A stretch of DNA of 64,000 nucleotides from Anarhynchus alexandrinus (GCA_008711295.1 VUYV01000068.1:2044582-2108581); one strand, 5' to 3'; positions 14,301 to 35,030 are shown, numbered from the stretch's first letter. The notes: generated by a model from the sequence alone, not told the origin. Numbers and translations: made by a program.

Positions 14301-17300
14301 GCGAGCTCTTTCAACCAGTCACTTTCACAGCTATTACAGTGAGATTTTGTTTAAAAATAAAAACAAAAAGCAACCACCCCTTGCCTGCCTTTAATCCTTG
14401 GGGTTTCTTCCTCCCCAGCCTCTCCTGGTATAAAGAAGTAGAAAAAGTCTCCAGCTTTGAAGTTTGGGCTAGTGTGCATGCTTTATTTTTAAGGCAATGT
14501 AAGTTCAGTTTATCCAGTAGATCTCGCACAACTAAAGAAATTCAGTGATCGTATGTAATAATCTTAAAATAGGTAACCACGCTTTTTCATGTGTCACCAT
14601 CAGTGTGCTTGCTGATGTCATGTGGTTGGCTCTGAAAATCTGGTGTGCACAAACTGTCAGAATATATTTTAAGTGATGTAGCTGAACGAGACTTAACTTC
14701 TTACTATTTTAGTGCACTGTTGTAATTTTAGTGTTATTTTTAGTTCTTAAAGATGTTGCTTCTCTGCGCTGTTTCTGAATGGTCAGTGATGAAACTAGTA
14801 AGTTGACTAGTCTCATGTGAGAGCAGAATGTTCTGCCCCATCTTGGGGGGGAAAAAGTTTCAAAGTACTTGCTTTCTAAATGGTATTATTCATTTCAAAG
14901 TATTTACGATGTTAAATTAAAAACAGACACTTAAAATTTGTGGTGATTGACTTATTTCTCTGTCAAATTTTTGTACAGCGCCAAAACACTGAGTCACCAG
15001 TCTGCTTCTCTTGGAGCGAATGGGGAGTTATCCATGGAGGCCAGCCAATTCTACAAACACAATTTATGTTATTCAACAGTTATTTGAATGTGAAGTGTAT
15101 TGGTCAGCTTACTTAATCATAATGTAGACAGATTTAGGTTGACACAAATCAAAGTATACTTCAAACCCTTCTCAGCTGTGGAGTCAAATGTTGTGTTTGG
15201 TCCTAGGCTTTTAAGAGAGAACTTTCTGTCCCTGGTGATAGTGCTTTTCATCTACCTTCTTTGGGAAGACTGGATTAGGTATATCTGGGGATTTTTTTTG
15301 TTTGTTTGTTCTAGGTTGTTGACTTTTTTTAAGTTTGTACTAAAACTATCAGAACCTTAGGGGAACTATTGGTGCTTTGAAGCACTAACATAGGTTGGAT
15401 GTGCTCATATTAAATCTTTCTTCTTTTTATTTTTATTTTTTGAAGGGAATGCAGGTGGTTTAGGCTTGAAGACATTGTTTATATTCAGAGATGCATTAGA
15501 TAAACTTTACTTTTCTTTTTTTTTAATATCCTGTTTAAGCCAGTGCACAAGTCTCTGTACACTTTTTCAAATTTGAACCTGGTTTTATTTTCCTAATTTA
15601 TTTTCTTAATAAGCAACTAGATTAAGTTTGTGGGAGCTAGGCCTTCATAAGATTGAAGGACTGCAAGGGTATTTGCATTGGTTTCATTAATTTGAGTTAT
15701 TTTTAAACAGCACCTTTTGGTTAAACTGGCACAATTTTGACAACAAGCAATGTCCTACCTAACTTGGCTAACAGCCTGGAAGATGCCAGTGCGTTAACTA
15801 TTAAGAAAGATACAATCTTTACTTTTTTTCCCCCGAAGCTTGTAAGCTGGCTCAGCCATCTCTTCTTTTTGCGTTTGGAGATTTGAGACTTGCAACTTCA
15901 CAAGCTCAGGTACAGGAGAGCAGACAGAACCTCGTTAATGTTTAAATGTTATTATCTCAGTTTAGTAGTGGGCTCATTGGGGGCTGCAGGACTTCAGCTG
16001 GGAGTTAGGAAGTGTATTTTAGGTCTTCCTGTTATGTTTGCCTATAACACTGGTTTCAGTCGCTCATTGGCTCACCTTTTGAGATACGTTCTGTCCCTGT
16101 GGTGAGAATCTCTACCATCTGCCCCAGGTTAGCGGCTCTTGTTTGATAGCTTCATGGGGGTTTCTCTTTCCTATGCGAGTCTTCTATTTATTAGATTTAT
16201 TCATTGAAGTGTGAGCACATCCCATATTTACAGTCATTTCCCGAACTTTGCAGACTTAACCAACTGCAGTTCTGTTTTTTTCTGTGCCATTTGGAAAAAT
16301 GGATGAATTGTCGTTATTTGTATGCAGGTTTCTTCAGCAGTGCAAAAGGTCGTGAACGTTTCTTAGAGCTGATGCTCATGCATGACTGAAAGGCATGGTA
16401 TTTGGAAATCAGCTTTGTGTCATCTTGCTGTTGAGCGCAATTAGAATTGAAGGGTAAAGAAGGAGTACCAAACTTTATGCAGCCACAGCAAAAAAAAAAC
16501 CCTGAGCTTGTTTGCTGAGTGGCACCTTGGTTACATTCAAGGTGTTTGGCTTAAATTCAAACTCTCTGTGGATTTCTGGCCCTAGAGTGCTGGGCTGAAC
16601 GCAGCCGCTGAACCAGCGTGACAGTTTTTGCCTTCTGATTTGTGTTAGTTTATTAGAATGTGTGAAATGAATGTTGTAAGCAGGTAAACCGCTTAAAACC
16701 AAATACATGAGCAAAGCGGTGACTTCATTTAAAGAGAAGTTGAAGAGCCTGCCACTGAACTGCCAGGTTGGCAAAGCTTTCTCTGAACTTCAGTCTGAGA
16801 AATCAACATCTGATTGTTGATGTCTAACATCTGAAGTTAGAAATAAGCAATGTATTAAAAGTATTAATCTTTTGTGCCAAGCTTTTGATGGTGTGAGATA
16901 TGTTATGTTGGTTGATTTTGTATGCTTATGAAAAAATATGGTTCGGTCAAAGCAAGTAGAAATCTTGCATTGGCCATTGCATTGAAAGACCTGGCAAGGA
17001 GTGAGGTAGGTTGAGTTACCATTTGTTTCTGGGCTGCCTAGAAGCTCACAGAAGATACAAACCATGTGCATAGAGCTACGTGTTGATTCTGTTTATAGTG
17101 TAAGAAGCTATGTCAGCTCTGTTTTTCCTCTCTCCCTTCCTATCTGAGTTCATTTTTCATCTCTGTTCTCAGTTCAGTTTGCCTTCCCAGTACCAGCTGG
17201 AGAGCTGGCGGCTTTGCCAAGCCTACGGTCCTCTTAGAACTTCTGCTGCTACCTTCAGCAGCCACAGGAGAGCAGTCACCCCAGCCTGGGGTGACCCACT

Positions 17301-18991
17301 TGTTGTCCTTGCCTTCAGTTATTTTTTCCTAGAAGAGCAGCTTTACTCTGTGCTTGCCAGAAGATGACCCAAATAGCTGGTATTTGGAGTAGTTGGGGTT
17401 GGTTTGTTTGTTTTAATCTCCAGCTAAAATGCAACAGAAAATACTCCTTTGCTAATAGACAAATTGGATGGTGGTAGAGGTAACTTAGTATTAGAAGGGA
17501 GGGCTTAAAGATAAATGATTCAAAGCTGTTGCAATGTGTCTGTCTCTTCTTTATGTTAGCTTCTAACTCAAATTTACAGATTCCCATTCTCTCATGGGGA
17601 CACGTGAAGGACTGCGCTATTTAATTTTTTAGCCACTAAGCAGTAGATTGCTTCCCTCTTGCAGGTTCTCCAGTTGGCAGTGATTGAAAGGCCTGTTTTT
17701 TTAATGAAGGAATCTTTGCAGGTGTTAGTATTTCTCTCCAGCTTTTCTAGTTTCAGTGGTGACTTCTGTGAATGCTTGGTTCTCTAGCCTTGCCTACTAG
17801 ATCACGGAGGATATCAGCATTAAGTTTTACTCAGAGTAAAGTTAGTATTGAAATACTTGGATTAGCTGTGTCCCAAAGAGTTTAATTTACCCCTTTCAGC
17901 TTCCTCTGTTTTGGGTAAGGCTGACAGGAGTTTATCCCCGGTTGATATTTTCTTCGTGTTGCAAGTTTCTGTCTCTGTGGAGAATCTGCAGGAGAAGACT
18001 GTGAACCCAAGCCAAGTTGTACCACATTAGCGTGTTTAAGTCAGTCATCTTGACTATGCTCATTCAAGGTAGAACCAATACAGTCTTTTTTCCTTCAGTT
18101 TGTTGTTTTGTACACCTTGTAAAAAATCTTAGTGCGACATGTGCTTAAACTGAAATGTATTTCCTCGGGACTGTTGTTTGTCAGGGATGAACAAATTCTT
18201 GAACTAGAAATACTTCACACATGGACCACACAGGGACAGGTCAGACTTTTTTTTTTCTTTTCTTTGGTTCTTCATTCCAGTGGTGGTTTTGGGGTGGTTT
18301 GGTTTGGTTTTGGTTTTTTTTTTTGTTTGACCCATGCCAAGGATTTCCAGGGAAGTCTTTGTGAGAGCATCTGATAAATTTGGATAGGAAGTCATCGGTC
18401 TTGCATTTAGACATCTTGTTTTGCTCACTGAGATTTGCAGTTCCTTCAGCAAACAGCAAAAGTGACATCTCCTTGACGGATGCAGCTTTCTTTAATTTGA
18501 GCTAAACAATAACGTTATTTCATGTTAATAAATTAATATGACAACATCCGTCTTCTCTCCATTTTATGCTTATGGTTTGGGGTTGGTTTTTTCCCCCCCT
18601 TAAGGAATTTTATGTTGTCATATAACTGGTATTTTCCTCTTTCCTAAGAGTTTGCTATTATTGCTTCCTTTTCTAAAGGAGCAATACCTAAACTTGCGGG
18701 TATCCAGCTGTGAGAGGAATGGAGAGGACAGAGGAAAAAGCTTCAGTCTGTTTATCTGCAAGTTTTCCTTCTTTATATATGGGTGAGGCTGTCATACTTC
18801 TCTGCGAAGAGGATGGAGTCTGCTCCTAACTGAACTCACAGTTTTCTGCTGCACTGAAGTGCTGTGCCTCCCAGGGTTAAATGTCTTAGCTGATGGCTCT
18901 TTACATCCTGAACAAAACTGTGGACTATGGATTATTCCCTCTGACGTTACCCTCGTGCATTTAATTGCTAATTAGAATAACGGCTGACACA

Positions 18992-19011
18992 CTAAGCATG
19001 CGGATGCTTAG
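18992..19011. repeat. Perfect hairpin, 8-bp arms, 4-nt loop
   Basis: CTAAGCAT, loop GCGG, ATGCTTAG. It lies just downstream of TTAATTGCTAATTAG-type homeodomain cores in EGLN1 intron 1. A second exact hairpin (CGAGAG, AATG, CTCTCG) follows at 19294-19309. Confidence 0.7.
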
Positions 19012-22000
19012 CAAAAAATCTCTGATTTCAATTAGTTCTTCTGTTCAACAACTTAATGTTGCTAGTTTGGGCTGATAGCCTACAGTTCATTTTCCAGAGG
19101 TAAACATTTGCAAGTAGAAAATCTGTATGTGAATAAGCGATCAGCAGCTTCTTAAAGAGTACTTGGGTTTGATAGACACAAGTTGGGCGGATTGCAGCGT
19201 GGTGAGGGTGCCTTCATGCTTTCTCGATTACTCATGAATTCCAGAGGGTATCTCAGGACAGCGCTCATGCGCTCAGCGGGAGCACTCAGCCTGCGAGAGA
19301 ATGCTCTCGGGTTAAAGAAGGTTAGTATTAAGTGTGTTTGCCAAGGAATCCAGTGGGTGAACAAGCACAGCATGAGGTTTAAATATATTCGTTGCAGAAA
19401 TTAAAATTACTGAATGCTTAAAAGTTGTAATGCCCAAGAAGCACAAAAGGAGAGACCTCATTTTCTATTAAGAAAGCGCAAGTAATGCCTTGAGTTGAAT
19501 TCGTCGATTATTTTTATGAGAGAACTGATGAGACAAGTAGCTCTCAATTTTGGAGAGCTAACAACTTCATTGTTCATAGTCTAAAATGCTAGGGAATTGT
19601 GGACATTCTGGTCTCAAATGCCTGGCATTTTTAACTGCCATTAACAGTGTTAAAAAAACACAAACCCAAAATTTTCTCTTTCACAGACATACATATATTT
19701 GCTAGCTTATGTGTGCTGTAAAGTGGTAAAACAACAACAACAAAATTATGTTGATTTCATTATTTAGCTGGGTCACTTTTTTGTCCTTTCCATGCGAGTC
19801 ATCCTGCAGTACATGACAATTTGACACGAACTCATTTTGTATTGTTTCACAAAGCAATATATTTCCCATGCCCTGTAATTTGTTACATTTTGTGACTTTC
19901 CTTGTCGTAGTTCAATTAGGGAGAGGGAATTGTCACACTAACTGGCAAAAGCAATGTATATTATGCTACACCGGCTGACTGGTGAATTTGTTTGCCTTCC
20001 AATTTGCCGCTAAAGGTTGAGTCATTCTTACTGTTATAACAAATACATATTAGATAAGTTATCGCAGCAAAACTGTTTCTCGTCTCTTGGAGTTAACGAT
20101 AGCAGAACTTTCGGCCTCTGAAGTAAAAAACAAGGGCTTTTTTTTTTTTTATACATTGGCAGTATTTTAGACTCAAGTGATTGTATGAGAAGCTTCTGAC
20201 ACTGAATTTGAATATGGCTGCTCTTTATGTTAAGTTGATGGCAACTGGCGTTTCCCCAGACTTTCCAAAAAGCGCTGCTGGTCCTCTTTTTATTCAGCAA
20301 CAGTGATGTTAAAGATTCTTTTCTAGTTTCCCCTTCAGCAAAGAGAACAAGTACCCATTTCAGCACCTTATAAAGGAAACTATAGCAATAGGATGCCAAT
20401 TTATGCTTCTCTGACTGCAAAATTATCTTTTTGAGGAACAGATGGCAAGCAAGTGTGCCCTTGCAAAAACCCCTGTATTGGCCAGAGAGACCTGGGAACT
20501 GTCCTAAACTTTCAACACTATTTTTTTTAGCTCAGTGAAAGATATTTGTCATTTACATGTATGAAGACCTTTTTATACCTGAGTCTAACCCCAAATGATT
20601 TTAGTGAGAACTGACATTGCTCCAGCTACTCAATCTCAACATTTTCTTCATTCTGAATGAGTTTTAGTAGCTGTTTCATGCAGGTGTTGAGCAACAACTA
20701 ACTTTGGGGTTTAATTTACATCATACTTCCCAGCAAAACCTCTTAAATTATAATTTTCCTTTTTTTAGGAATGATAGAGGATTGGATCTGGATTTGCTCA
20801 CAGCACTGGTCATGCTCTGTGAGAGCTTGATAGGGTTTAAGTGGTACATGGACTTTTTTTCAAGAGGGTTGGTGTTTGGTGGAAACCAAATATCTTCCTC
20901 TTCCAGCCCAGCTTTGCTTTTGTTCCTTTTTTCTCCTTAAGAAAGGAAATTACAGAACCCTTATTACATTATTTGGTATCTTTAACTCACTGTTTTGATT
21001 TTTGTGGGTTTATCTTCCTGCAGCAAAACTGATAAGTAATAGCTTTGCCAAATATTAGGTCACATTACTTGATACGAGTAATATGTTTACATAACGTAAG
21101 ACCTGTAATGATGACTACACTATGATTTCAGTAAAGGGATTGAGAAGCTGAAGTGTCTGATCTCAAAATTACAAATGTATTTTAATTTTGTAGTTTTTAG
21201 TACTTTTCATGCAGTGTAGTCACTTTCATCTCATGTGAATGAAGTTTGTCTTAATTTTTAGGGTTTTTTTATAGCCACAGTGCTATTGTGCTATTTGGCA
21301 AATACTATATTCTCATTTCTGCCTAGAAGAAGCTACTAAAAAATTGCTTCTTCTGTTAGTACAGTATATATGGAAATAGAGATTTAAAATGTTTGCTGCT
21401 ATAGTGAAATCCATTCTGCTTATATGTGATACACAAATATCTTACTGATTGAACTGCAAGTGCTTTAAACTGTTTCTCAGTCTGCTCAAAGCACAGTTTC
21501 TTGCAAGTAGGATAAACTGTAGAAAGCTTTATTTGCTAACGTTTAAAAAGGGTATGTGTTAAAATTATCAGCATAAAGCAAAAAATGTACTGAAACAGTT
21601 GATTTGAAGTACTTTTAATCTGGTGGGTTGCGTTTTCACAGTTAACACTTTATTTGGAAAACTTTTTAGGTGAAAGAGGTGAAAGAGTTTGAAATCTGGA
21701 AGTCTAACTTTAAATTGTAACTTAACCAAGCTAAATCTAGACAGGAATGATTGCATTTAAAACTTTCGGTGGGTTTTTTAGATGGCAGATATTGATTGAG
21801 GTTAGTAGCGTATTAGATAGTCGGTAGAAACTCAGTTTTTTGCTTTTCTTTTAAATTCATGTTAGGACTTTTTGCAGAAAGTGTATTGTCAGTACTGGCA
21901 TCTGAGTACTGTGGTGGCAATGGATGACTTGGCCTGGAAAACTTTGTTCTGATCCCTTTCAAAAACCTGAAACTATTATGATTTCCAGCAAATGCATAAA

Positions 22001-22896
22001 GATATGGGGCTGTGCCATACAAAAAAATGGCCTTGCAGTCAGATAGCTAATCAAGTTAATCAGACCATCTGCCAGCAAGATGGCCAGTTTGTTCCACAGG
22101 TACATCCGCATGTCTGAGGACTCAAAACCCAAACCACCTTCTAGTGGTCTTTCAAGTCAGCTGAGCTAAGTGCAGCATGAGAAGTTAAATATACTACTGT
22201 ACTGGGAATCGTTTGATGTCAGAAGGTTATTGCAGATTGCTGTTCCGTGTCTGGTTTCAATTTCTCACTTCTTGATTAAAAAGGATGTTTTTGTTGTACG
22301 TGCAGGCTTGTTTCAACAAAGGTTCAAAGACCTCCAATGTACAGGACAAAACACAAGCCCAAGAATGCATTTGGAGTGATTTAGTAAGATGGGCTAATGG
22401 TCTTGTCTAAAAAGTCTCCTCAAAATAAAGTTTCATACTACTTTTTGAGAAGGAATTATTTGCATCGGAAACACAGAAGAAAAAAAGAAAGAAGACAAAA
22501 AGACAGCTGTCTGTGAGCTCGAGTCTGTAAAACGAGTGTTCTTGTCACAAGGAGAAGCAGATGCTATTTAATCATACACCAGACATTTTTCCTCTCTTGT
22601 CTTTCATTCAAGGGAGGGAATTCTGAAGGATTGGTCACAACATGGGAGCAGCCCCACCTTCCATACCTAAATTAACAGTGTTCCTCTCAATGTGTTTCGT
22701 GCCATTGTTGTAGACATCTGTTTGTGTTCAAAACCAGTTTTTAACTAGAAAGAAAACACATATTAAAAAAAAAAATCTTTTCCCATTATTTCTAATTTAA
22801 TTTTTCTGTTGCTTATGTATGAATTACTTAGGAATTAATACAGATAAAATGTAGCATTTTTCCCATCATTTATCCTGTTTGATTCTTTGACTCTAG

Positions 22897-29140
<6,244 letters not shown>

Positions 29141-29568
29141 GCCTTTGATTTAGCAACTCCCCTTGCTATTCTCCCTGATAAATCTTGATGCTATCTATTA
29201 ACTTTTGAATGTGAATAACAAGATAAAGGAAAATCAACAACAAACCAACATTTTAATAAAGAAGCAAACAGTGTTTCAATGTTGCATCAAATAGAAGATT
29301 CTTTGACTGCTGAAGCATTGTACTACGTGATTGTGACTCCAGGCCTGTGACTGCTTATGTGAAGAAGATAAGCAATCAGTAAGAAACAGCATATGCATCT
29401 GGACATAAATAAGTGCCCTACATAGAATTTGTCCATCCTTATATTTTGCCAGACCTGTCATCCAGCTGAATCCAATTCATCTCTCCCTTTTTTTATATGG
29501 TAAAAGTTTGAATTTTGGGTAATTTTTGTATGACCAGGTACAGTTTATCAAAATTGAGTCTTAAAAAA

Positions 29569-29574
29569 NNNNNN
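29569..29574. other. Assembly gap or ambiguous bases (6 N) in A-rich run
   Basis: Six N bases sit inside a long A-rich run (29563-29625), so homopolymer length is unresolved. Single N bases also occur at 2416 (before a C run) and 27015 (after a T17 run). Confidence 0.95.
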
Positions 29575-29976
29575 AAAAAAAAAAAAAAAAAAAGAAAAAC
29601 TGAAAAAAAAAAGAAAAAAAAATTACAGTATTCTCCAAAATAACATGGATCTATTTTTGTAAAACTGTTCATACTGTTCTCCTCTGCCATGAAAGACCTA
29701 ATTTAATGTAAGGGTTGCCAGTAACTGATAATCACTTTAATTTTCTTTACACCTTAAGTCAGAAAAGGAGCACTTTAATTACCAGCTAAAAACCTGATTG
29801 TTTTATATCATATCTCACACTAATCTTAACTTTTAAAGTTTGCTGCTGTATTGTTTTTTTGACTATGTCCTCTTGAACCTTATTAACAGAAGCAAATCAG
29901 TATCTCGCTATTAGTAACATTCAGTTTGTGGTTTTGTATGTTGAATCCACAGAGGGGAAGTTTCAGTCTCTTCTTC

Positions 29977-30055
29977 ATTTTTTTGGTTTGGGTTTTTTTT
30001 TGTTTTGGTTTGGGTTTTTTTTTCTTGTTTTTCTTGTTTGTTTTTTTTTTTTTTT
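29977..30055 (+). repeat. GGTTT/T-rich low-complexity tract
   Basis: T runs are interrupted by GG and GGG pairs within the probable EGLN1 3' UTR. The transcript would be U/G-rich here. Confidence 0.8.
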
Positions 30056-31934
30056 ATGTGACTGGCACTAAGTGAACTTGACACTATCGGTTGCTGTCAT
30101 TGGCTTTGGGGACCTGGTAAATACCATCAAGTTACAAGAATATACAAGGGCTTTCCTAGGCTATTAGAGGTACCCAGAACCTCCTTACATACTTGACAGA
30201 AAATTTTTGAGTTGTCTCCCTTTTCTAAAGAATACTTGCCACCCCACTTTCCTTTGTATATAAGTTAATAGAATATCTAAAATTCACTTTTTTTAATCTC
30301 CTTTTTCAATGTTGGTGTCCCATGCAGTCTGTAAGTTGACACCTTGATCTATTATATAGTATCAAGGAGATGGTCAGCACACAGAAGCTGAAGTGCATCA
30401 CTGTAGGCTCCTTGTGCAATACATCTTTAGATTTTCACTGTGCTGAAGGATTTCCCCCAAAAGGCACTGCCCTTTGATCAATACTGAGGTATATATTTAG
30501 TAAGAAAACTTTTATTTTATTTTACATTGTTTTCTTTTTATCAAGGAAAGGGGACATCACAGAATAAAAGTAAGATGTGTAGAAACTGTGATATTCTTAT
30601 TTTCAAGAAATCGATGTTTTGGACACTGATTTATTTTTTTCTTCTTCTTCTTTCTTTTTTTTTTTTTCCTGAGCTTTAAAAGCTTGAGAAAACAAAAGCA
30701 AACCTATAAAAGACAGCCTTCATATTTACAGGAGGTTGGGGGGGGGTTGATCAACTTACCCACTGCAGTTTTCTATCTGTCCCTTATTTCCTTACTTAGC
30801 CAAAACAATGTGAGTGTACAGAAATATTTCTGTATATATTACAACTTGTGACAATTTTAGCATCTGTATGGTTTGTATTCAATTAGAGACCTTTTCTATG
30901 GAAAGCTCAGTAATTTTTTATTAAAAAGATTACTATTGTTCATGTAAAACATGAAAAAGCTAATTGTTTAGTAACAAACTGACAGAAAGGGGAAAAAATT
31001 CAGTATCGGTATATCATTTAGGAGAACCAACAGAAATCCCAGTTTTGTTTTGATTTTGCTTTTCCTTTTTTTAGTAAGTTGTTGCCCTTTACAAGTTCTC
31101 TTCCTCTTTCCTCTTTTCTTCCCAGAAAAACAGACAGGATACCTTTACTGTAAGTGCCTCTGCCAACCTGGCCAAGGAGTGCAAATCTTCATATTACTGT
31201 CTGGTCTGCAGTGCATTTAGGCTACCAATGAAACAAGCAAAAAAGCCACCTCTTCTACTTCATCTTCTTTAGTACTACTTTAACGGAGGTTTGGTTGGTT
31301 TTGGTTTAGAAATGTAAGCATAAGCCTTTAAACTCATTTCAGTCCCTCTGTAATTCAAACTTCTGCAGTTACGCAGCGTATCAAATTCTAATCACACTGT
31401 AGGTTTGTGCTTGCCAGACAGGTTTAAAAAGTGCTTAATTTTTCACTCCATGTAAGTCATTACAATAGGGTCAACGAATCAGGTCAGCCATTTCTTCCAT
31501 GTCCTTTAGAAACTGTTCATTTCATGTCGGTTGAATATTCAGTCTTGAGCATCACCAAGCAGGTCGTTGTTTTAAAACTATTTTTTAAACTGTCTTATGA
31601 TCTGTATGTGTCTAGTCCTGGTTAAAGATAAAGCTTCATAATGCTATTTTTATTCATGATGTTAGCCGGCTGTAAAATATGAGACCTTTATCTATAGCAG
31701 GCAAAGAAATTCAGGATTCATTTACAGGTTGCCTATAAAGTTGTGTAATTTGAAAAGCAGTGTTCATTATGAAAGAGCTCTCAAGTTGCTTGTAAAGCTA
31801 ATCTAATTAAAAAAGATGATGTATAAAGGTTCTTGAAACTATGTGGTTATTTGTAATCTGTGTAACTTTTAAAATCTACTCTGTAGCAATTAATTTATAA
31901 ATGCCCCTTGATAAAGGGGGCATATGGATTCTTG

Positions 31935-32062
31935 GTGAGTTTGTGGGGTTTTGTTTTGGTGGTGGTGTGGGGTTTTTTTTTGTTTGGTGGGATTTTTTGG
32001 GGTTTTGGTTGTGTTTGGTTTTGTTGTTGTTTTTGGTTGGGGGGGGGGGTTGTTTTTTTTTT
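31935..32062 (+). repeat. G/T-rich low-complexity tract
   Basis: Nearly pure G and T over about 125 bases, ending in a G10-like run followed by T9. It forces spurious Gly/Phe/Trp-rich ORFs in every forward frame. Confidence 0.85.
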
Positions 32063-35030
32063 AAGTCAGAGCTATTTCTGCTCTGGAGAAGGGTCTGCTG
32101 CTTTTTAGACTGCTTGCAGTTACCTGGGTGTGGTGATCATTTCTCCTGATTATTTTTTCCCTCAAAACCAGCACCAAGTTTAGGCTGACTGGAGAGTGAT
32201 GATGGATGTCAGAGGCAGCTCTAGTTTTTTCACCACTTTCCGACAGGTACATGAGGTGAAAACCAAAAGTCCTCTTCAAACGGGATTTGGAAGGTTTAAT
32301 GGGAGCTCTTTGATTTTTACGTGGCTCCCAATGAATTATGAGTCCTTTGAAGATGGCAGAAGAATGGTAGAGTCTACCAACCTGTAGGAGATGCCACACA
32401 ATTTCCCTAAGCTTTTTTTATGAGCTTTGTACTGAGAGTATGGTAAGCATCTGGCTGGCTGTGCTTCTGCCATTGCTCCAGCTCTTGGGGAGCCTCCCTG
32501 CATGTGCTTGTCCATCTTGGACCGGTTCAGGAAGAGTAACCTGGATCTCCAGGTGAGTCTATCAGCCTTATTGGCACTTGGGTACCTGTGGTGCTCAGTT
32601 CTGCTCTTTCCGGTGTGTTAGGCTGAAACCTAAGTGCAGTACTGAGCTGGTCCCAAAGTACTTTGAGGGTTTTTCCATGCTTCAGTGCTGTGTAAGTTCT
32701 TACATGTTCTCTTGAAATACCCTCTTCCCCATCTTTGTTTTACATTGAACAAGGAAGAAGCCTTCTGGCACTTGCAACTGTCCTGGGTAGACCTGATTTT
32801 TTTTTCATTTTTGCATTGCTGAGCACTATGTGCATGGGGGCCGTTTTGAATAATAAAGTCAAACACTGCACCAGGGACAGATGAAGTCTTTCTTGAGAAA
32901 CTCTCAAAAGAAAGATGCTTGCAAATCTCTGAGAGGAAGCTAGCTGACAGCCTATATCTTATGTAAAACATCTGGCAGCGCTGACCACTTTAAGGTCATG
33001 AGTGGAAAGATCACATCTCTAAGTCACAATGATAAGTATAATCAGACTGGGAAGTAGCATTCTTCTGCCTGTTGAATGCTTTGAAAAAGAGAGGAGGCTG
33101 CTAAGTGACAATAGCAAACTCAAAATCTCCAAACCCCAGATGTCTAGCGGATGTCTAGCATGTGTATCTTGCCTGCAGGCATGCAGATATGCAGATAGCT
33201 GCATGCACATGCAAATACACAGTGGGAATTTGTGAGTACTCGGTAGCAAAGACTTTGAAGAAATTCATGGGACTTAATTGGATTTGGATCTCATCTGCTT
33301 TGGGGGGGGAGGAGGGGGGGCAGGTAGATGGATCCACAGAAACTTGGGCCTCCCATAGTCAGCTTTCATTATAAAATACTCACTTAGCTATTTTCTGGAT
33401 GTAAAGTCAAGCTTGAATTTAAATAGTTGCTGCAAGAGTGTCAAAGCCTGTTTCTGCTATTACACTGCTGCAAGACCTGTGTTCACTTCAGAGTGTCTGC
33501 TGATTCTGAGTTGCTTGACCCTGTCTGGTGGGGGTGGACAGCAGCTGACAGAAGCAGGTTCAAGGTCCTCTGTCCTACCAGGCAAAACCAGTTCCAGAGA
33601 ATTCGCTCTGTTGACTTTTGCTACAACTTACTCAGTTCCATCAAGCTTTTCCCCATCGCTTTGAAGTCGAGTGAATATGCAGCATGTATCTCTTTCCTGA
33701 GATAAGGAAAAAAAAAAGCCCATAGCTCCCAAATGGGCGAGCCAGGTACTAAGGGTTGGCTCTGAAAGTAGAAGGAGCAGATGAGTTGCAAATCACCGGC
33801 CCTCTGGAGATGGACTCAAGTCCTTAGCAGGACAGGAAGGAATGAGTTGAATAGAAATGGTAAAGCAGGACAGGAGGAGACTGATGCATGAGACCAAGAT
33901 AAAACACATGTGGGGTGTGGGTGTGAGGAATATGGGACGACATGCCAAGCGAAAATATACCATAGATGTCTGGGGAGGAACACGAAGTGTGAGGAGAAAT
34001 AATACACAATGTCTTTGCCTCAGGAAACACAATAGTTGATGCATCCCTCCCACCTTTCTCTTCATGGATGTGTGTTGCAAAATAGCATGGTTTTATCTCT
34101 GAAGATGAGAAGTTCGTAATTTTTTGCTTGAACTAGGAGTTGGTTTCCTTGTCTGTCTTCCAGTTGTAAGTTGCTGGACTTTGGGGATTCGGTTTTTTTT
34201 GCCTTTTACCAAATGTGCAGCTCAGGATCAAACTTCTATCGGTAATGGTTTATGGGTTCTTCTGGAGAACTTACTATAACTACCTTGTATATAACATGGT
34301 GATAAATGCTGGAAAAGGTGACCAGCTCGTTTAGCCTGTAAGCCCAGTATCAGCATCTTCACATGGCTAAAAGTTTGCGGGGCATGCCTCGCGTCTGAGT
34401 GGGGAGGGATAGAAAAGACACAGATGGACTAACAACTTGCCAGTATCACACACAGCTGACTCACTGCTTCGGGGCAGTGTCTAAACTGGAAACCCATTCT
34501 CTTTGAAATGCAGTTGGGGATGAGAAGTAAAATTCATCTCCGAATATTCACCATGTGGATCCAGTGCTCCTTGTGGGCCTGTCTGTGTGTCAGTGTGGTT
34601 TGTCAGGGTGGAACCAGTTCCTCTCCTGGGCTCATTTCAAGGGCTGGTGTGGTTCAATTTTATTTTTGCTTTTAAATAAAAGATGAATCTAGAATAAGTG
34701 AAATGCAGAGATTTGACTCCTATTCACAAACAGAAAGCCTAGTATCTGAATATTGTGTTGGGTTGTGAGCTGGTATTTCGCTACCTAAAGAAAGCAAGGG
34801 TCAAACAAAAAGCCAAGCAAAAAAACCACCAGAACTATCTTAAGGCAAGTCACTTCTGTTGTAAATGTATCTTGCTTACATTACACTTTAAAAAGCTACT
34901 AATAAGATTGTATTCTAGCAGAGGATATGGTGGCAGCTCTAAGGAAATCAGAGTTTTGGAGCCTATTTAATTGCTGTTGCAATCCTGGGAAGTTTTTCCA
35001 TACAGTGAAGATAGGAGTAAATGTGGATTG

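Larger units (their letters stand above)
1..22896 (+). other. EGLN1: EGLN1 intron 1 (3' portion; exon 1 outside window)
   Basis: This stretch ends in a splice acceptor (CTCTAG at 22891-22896) directly before EGLN1 exon 2, so it is read as the downstream part of intron 1. That intron is also very long in mammals. It is AT-rich and holds no ORF that I recognise. The only interspersed repeats I can identify are two forward CR1 3' ends near 5.6-6.0 and 7.9-8.4 kb. Otherwise I see short TA and T runs, one N at 2416, and two short perfect hairpins near 19 kb. The MYND-type zinc finger and first half of the enzyme are encoded by exon 1, which must lie to the left. Nested genes or noncoding RNAs cannot be excluded by eye. 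Confidence 0.8.
29141..30950 (+). other. EGLN1: EGLN1 3' UTR (3' end uncertain)
   Basis: Sequence after the EGLN1 stop is AT-rich and has several candidate polyadenylation hexamers on the plus strand: AATAAA at 29255-29260 and 30563-30568, ATTAAA at 30920-30925, and a far one at 32852-32857. The first would give a UTR of about 120 nt, the later ones 1.4-1.8 kb or more. Mammalian EGLN1 has a long 3' UTR, so I favour the later sites. The tract includes A-rich sequence with a 6-N gap (29569-29574) and G/T-rich runs near 30 kb. The boundary given is a guess. Confidence 0.5.

Noticed and set aside
33209..33216. ATGCAAAT octamer near TGCATGCA palindromes
   Set aside because: A single octamer in intergenic DNA is not enough to support a regulatory call.
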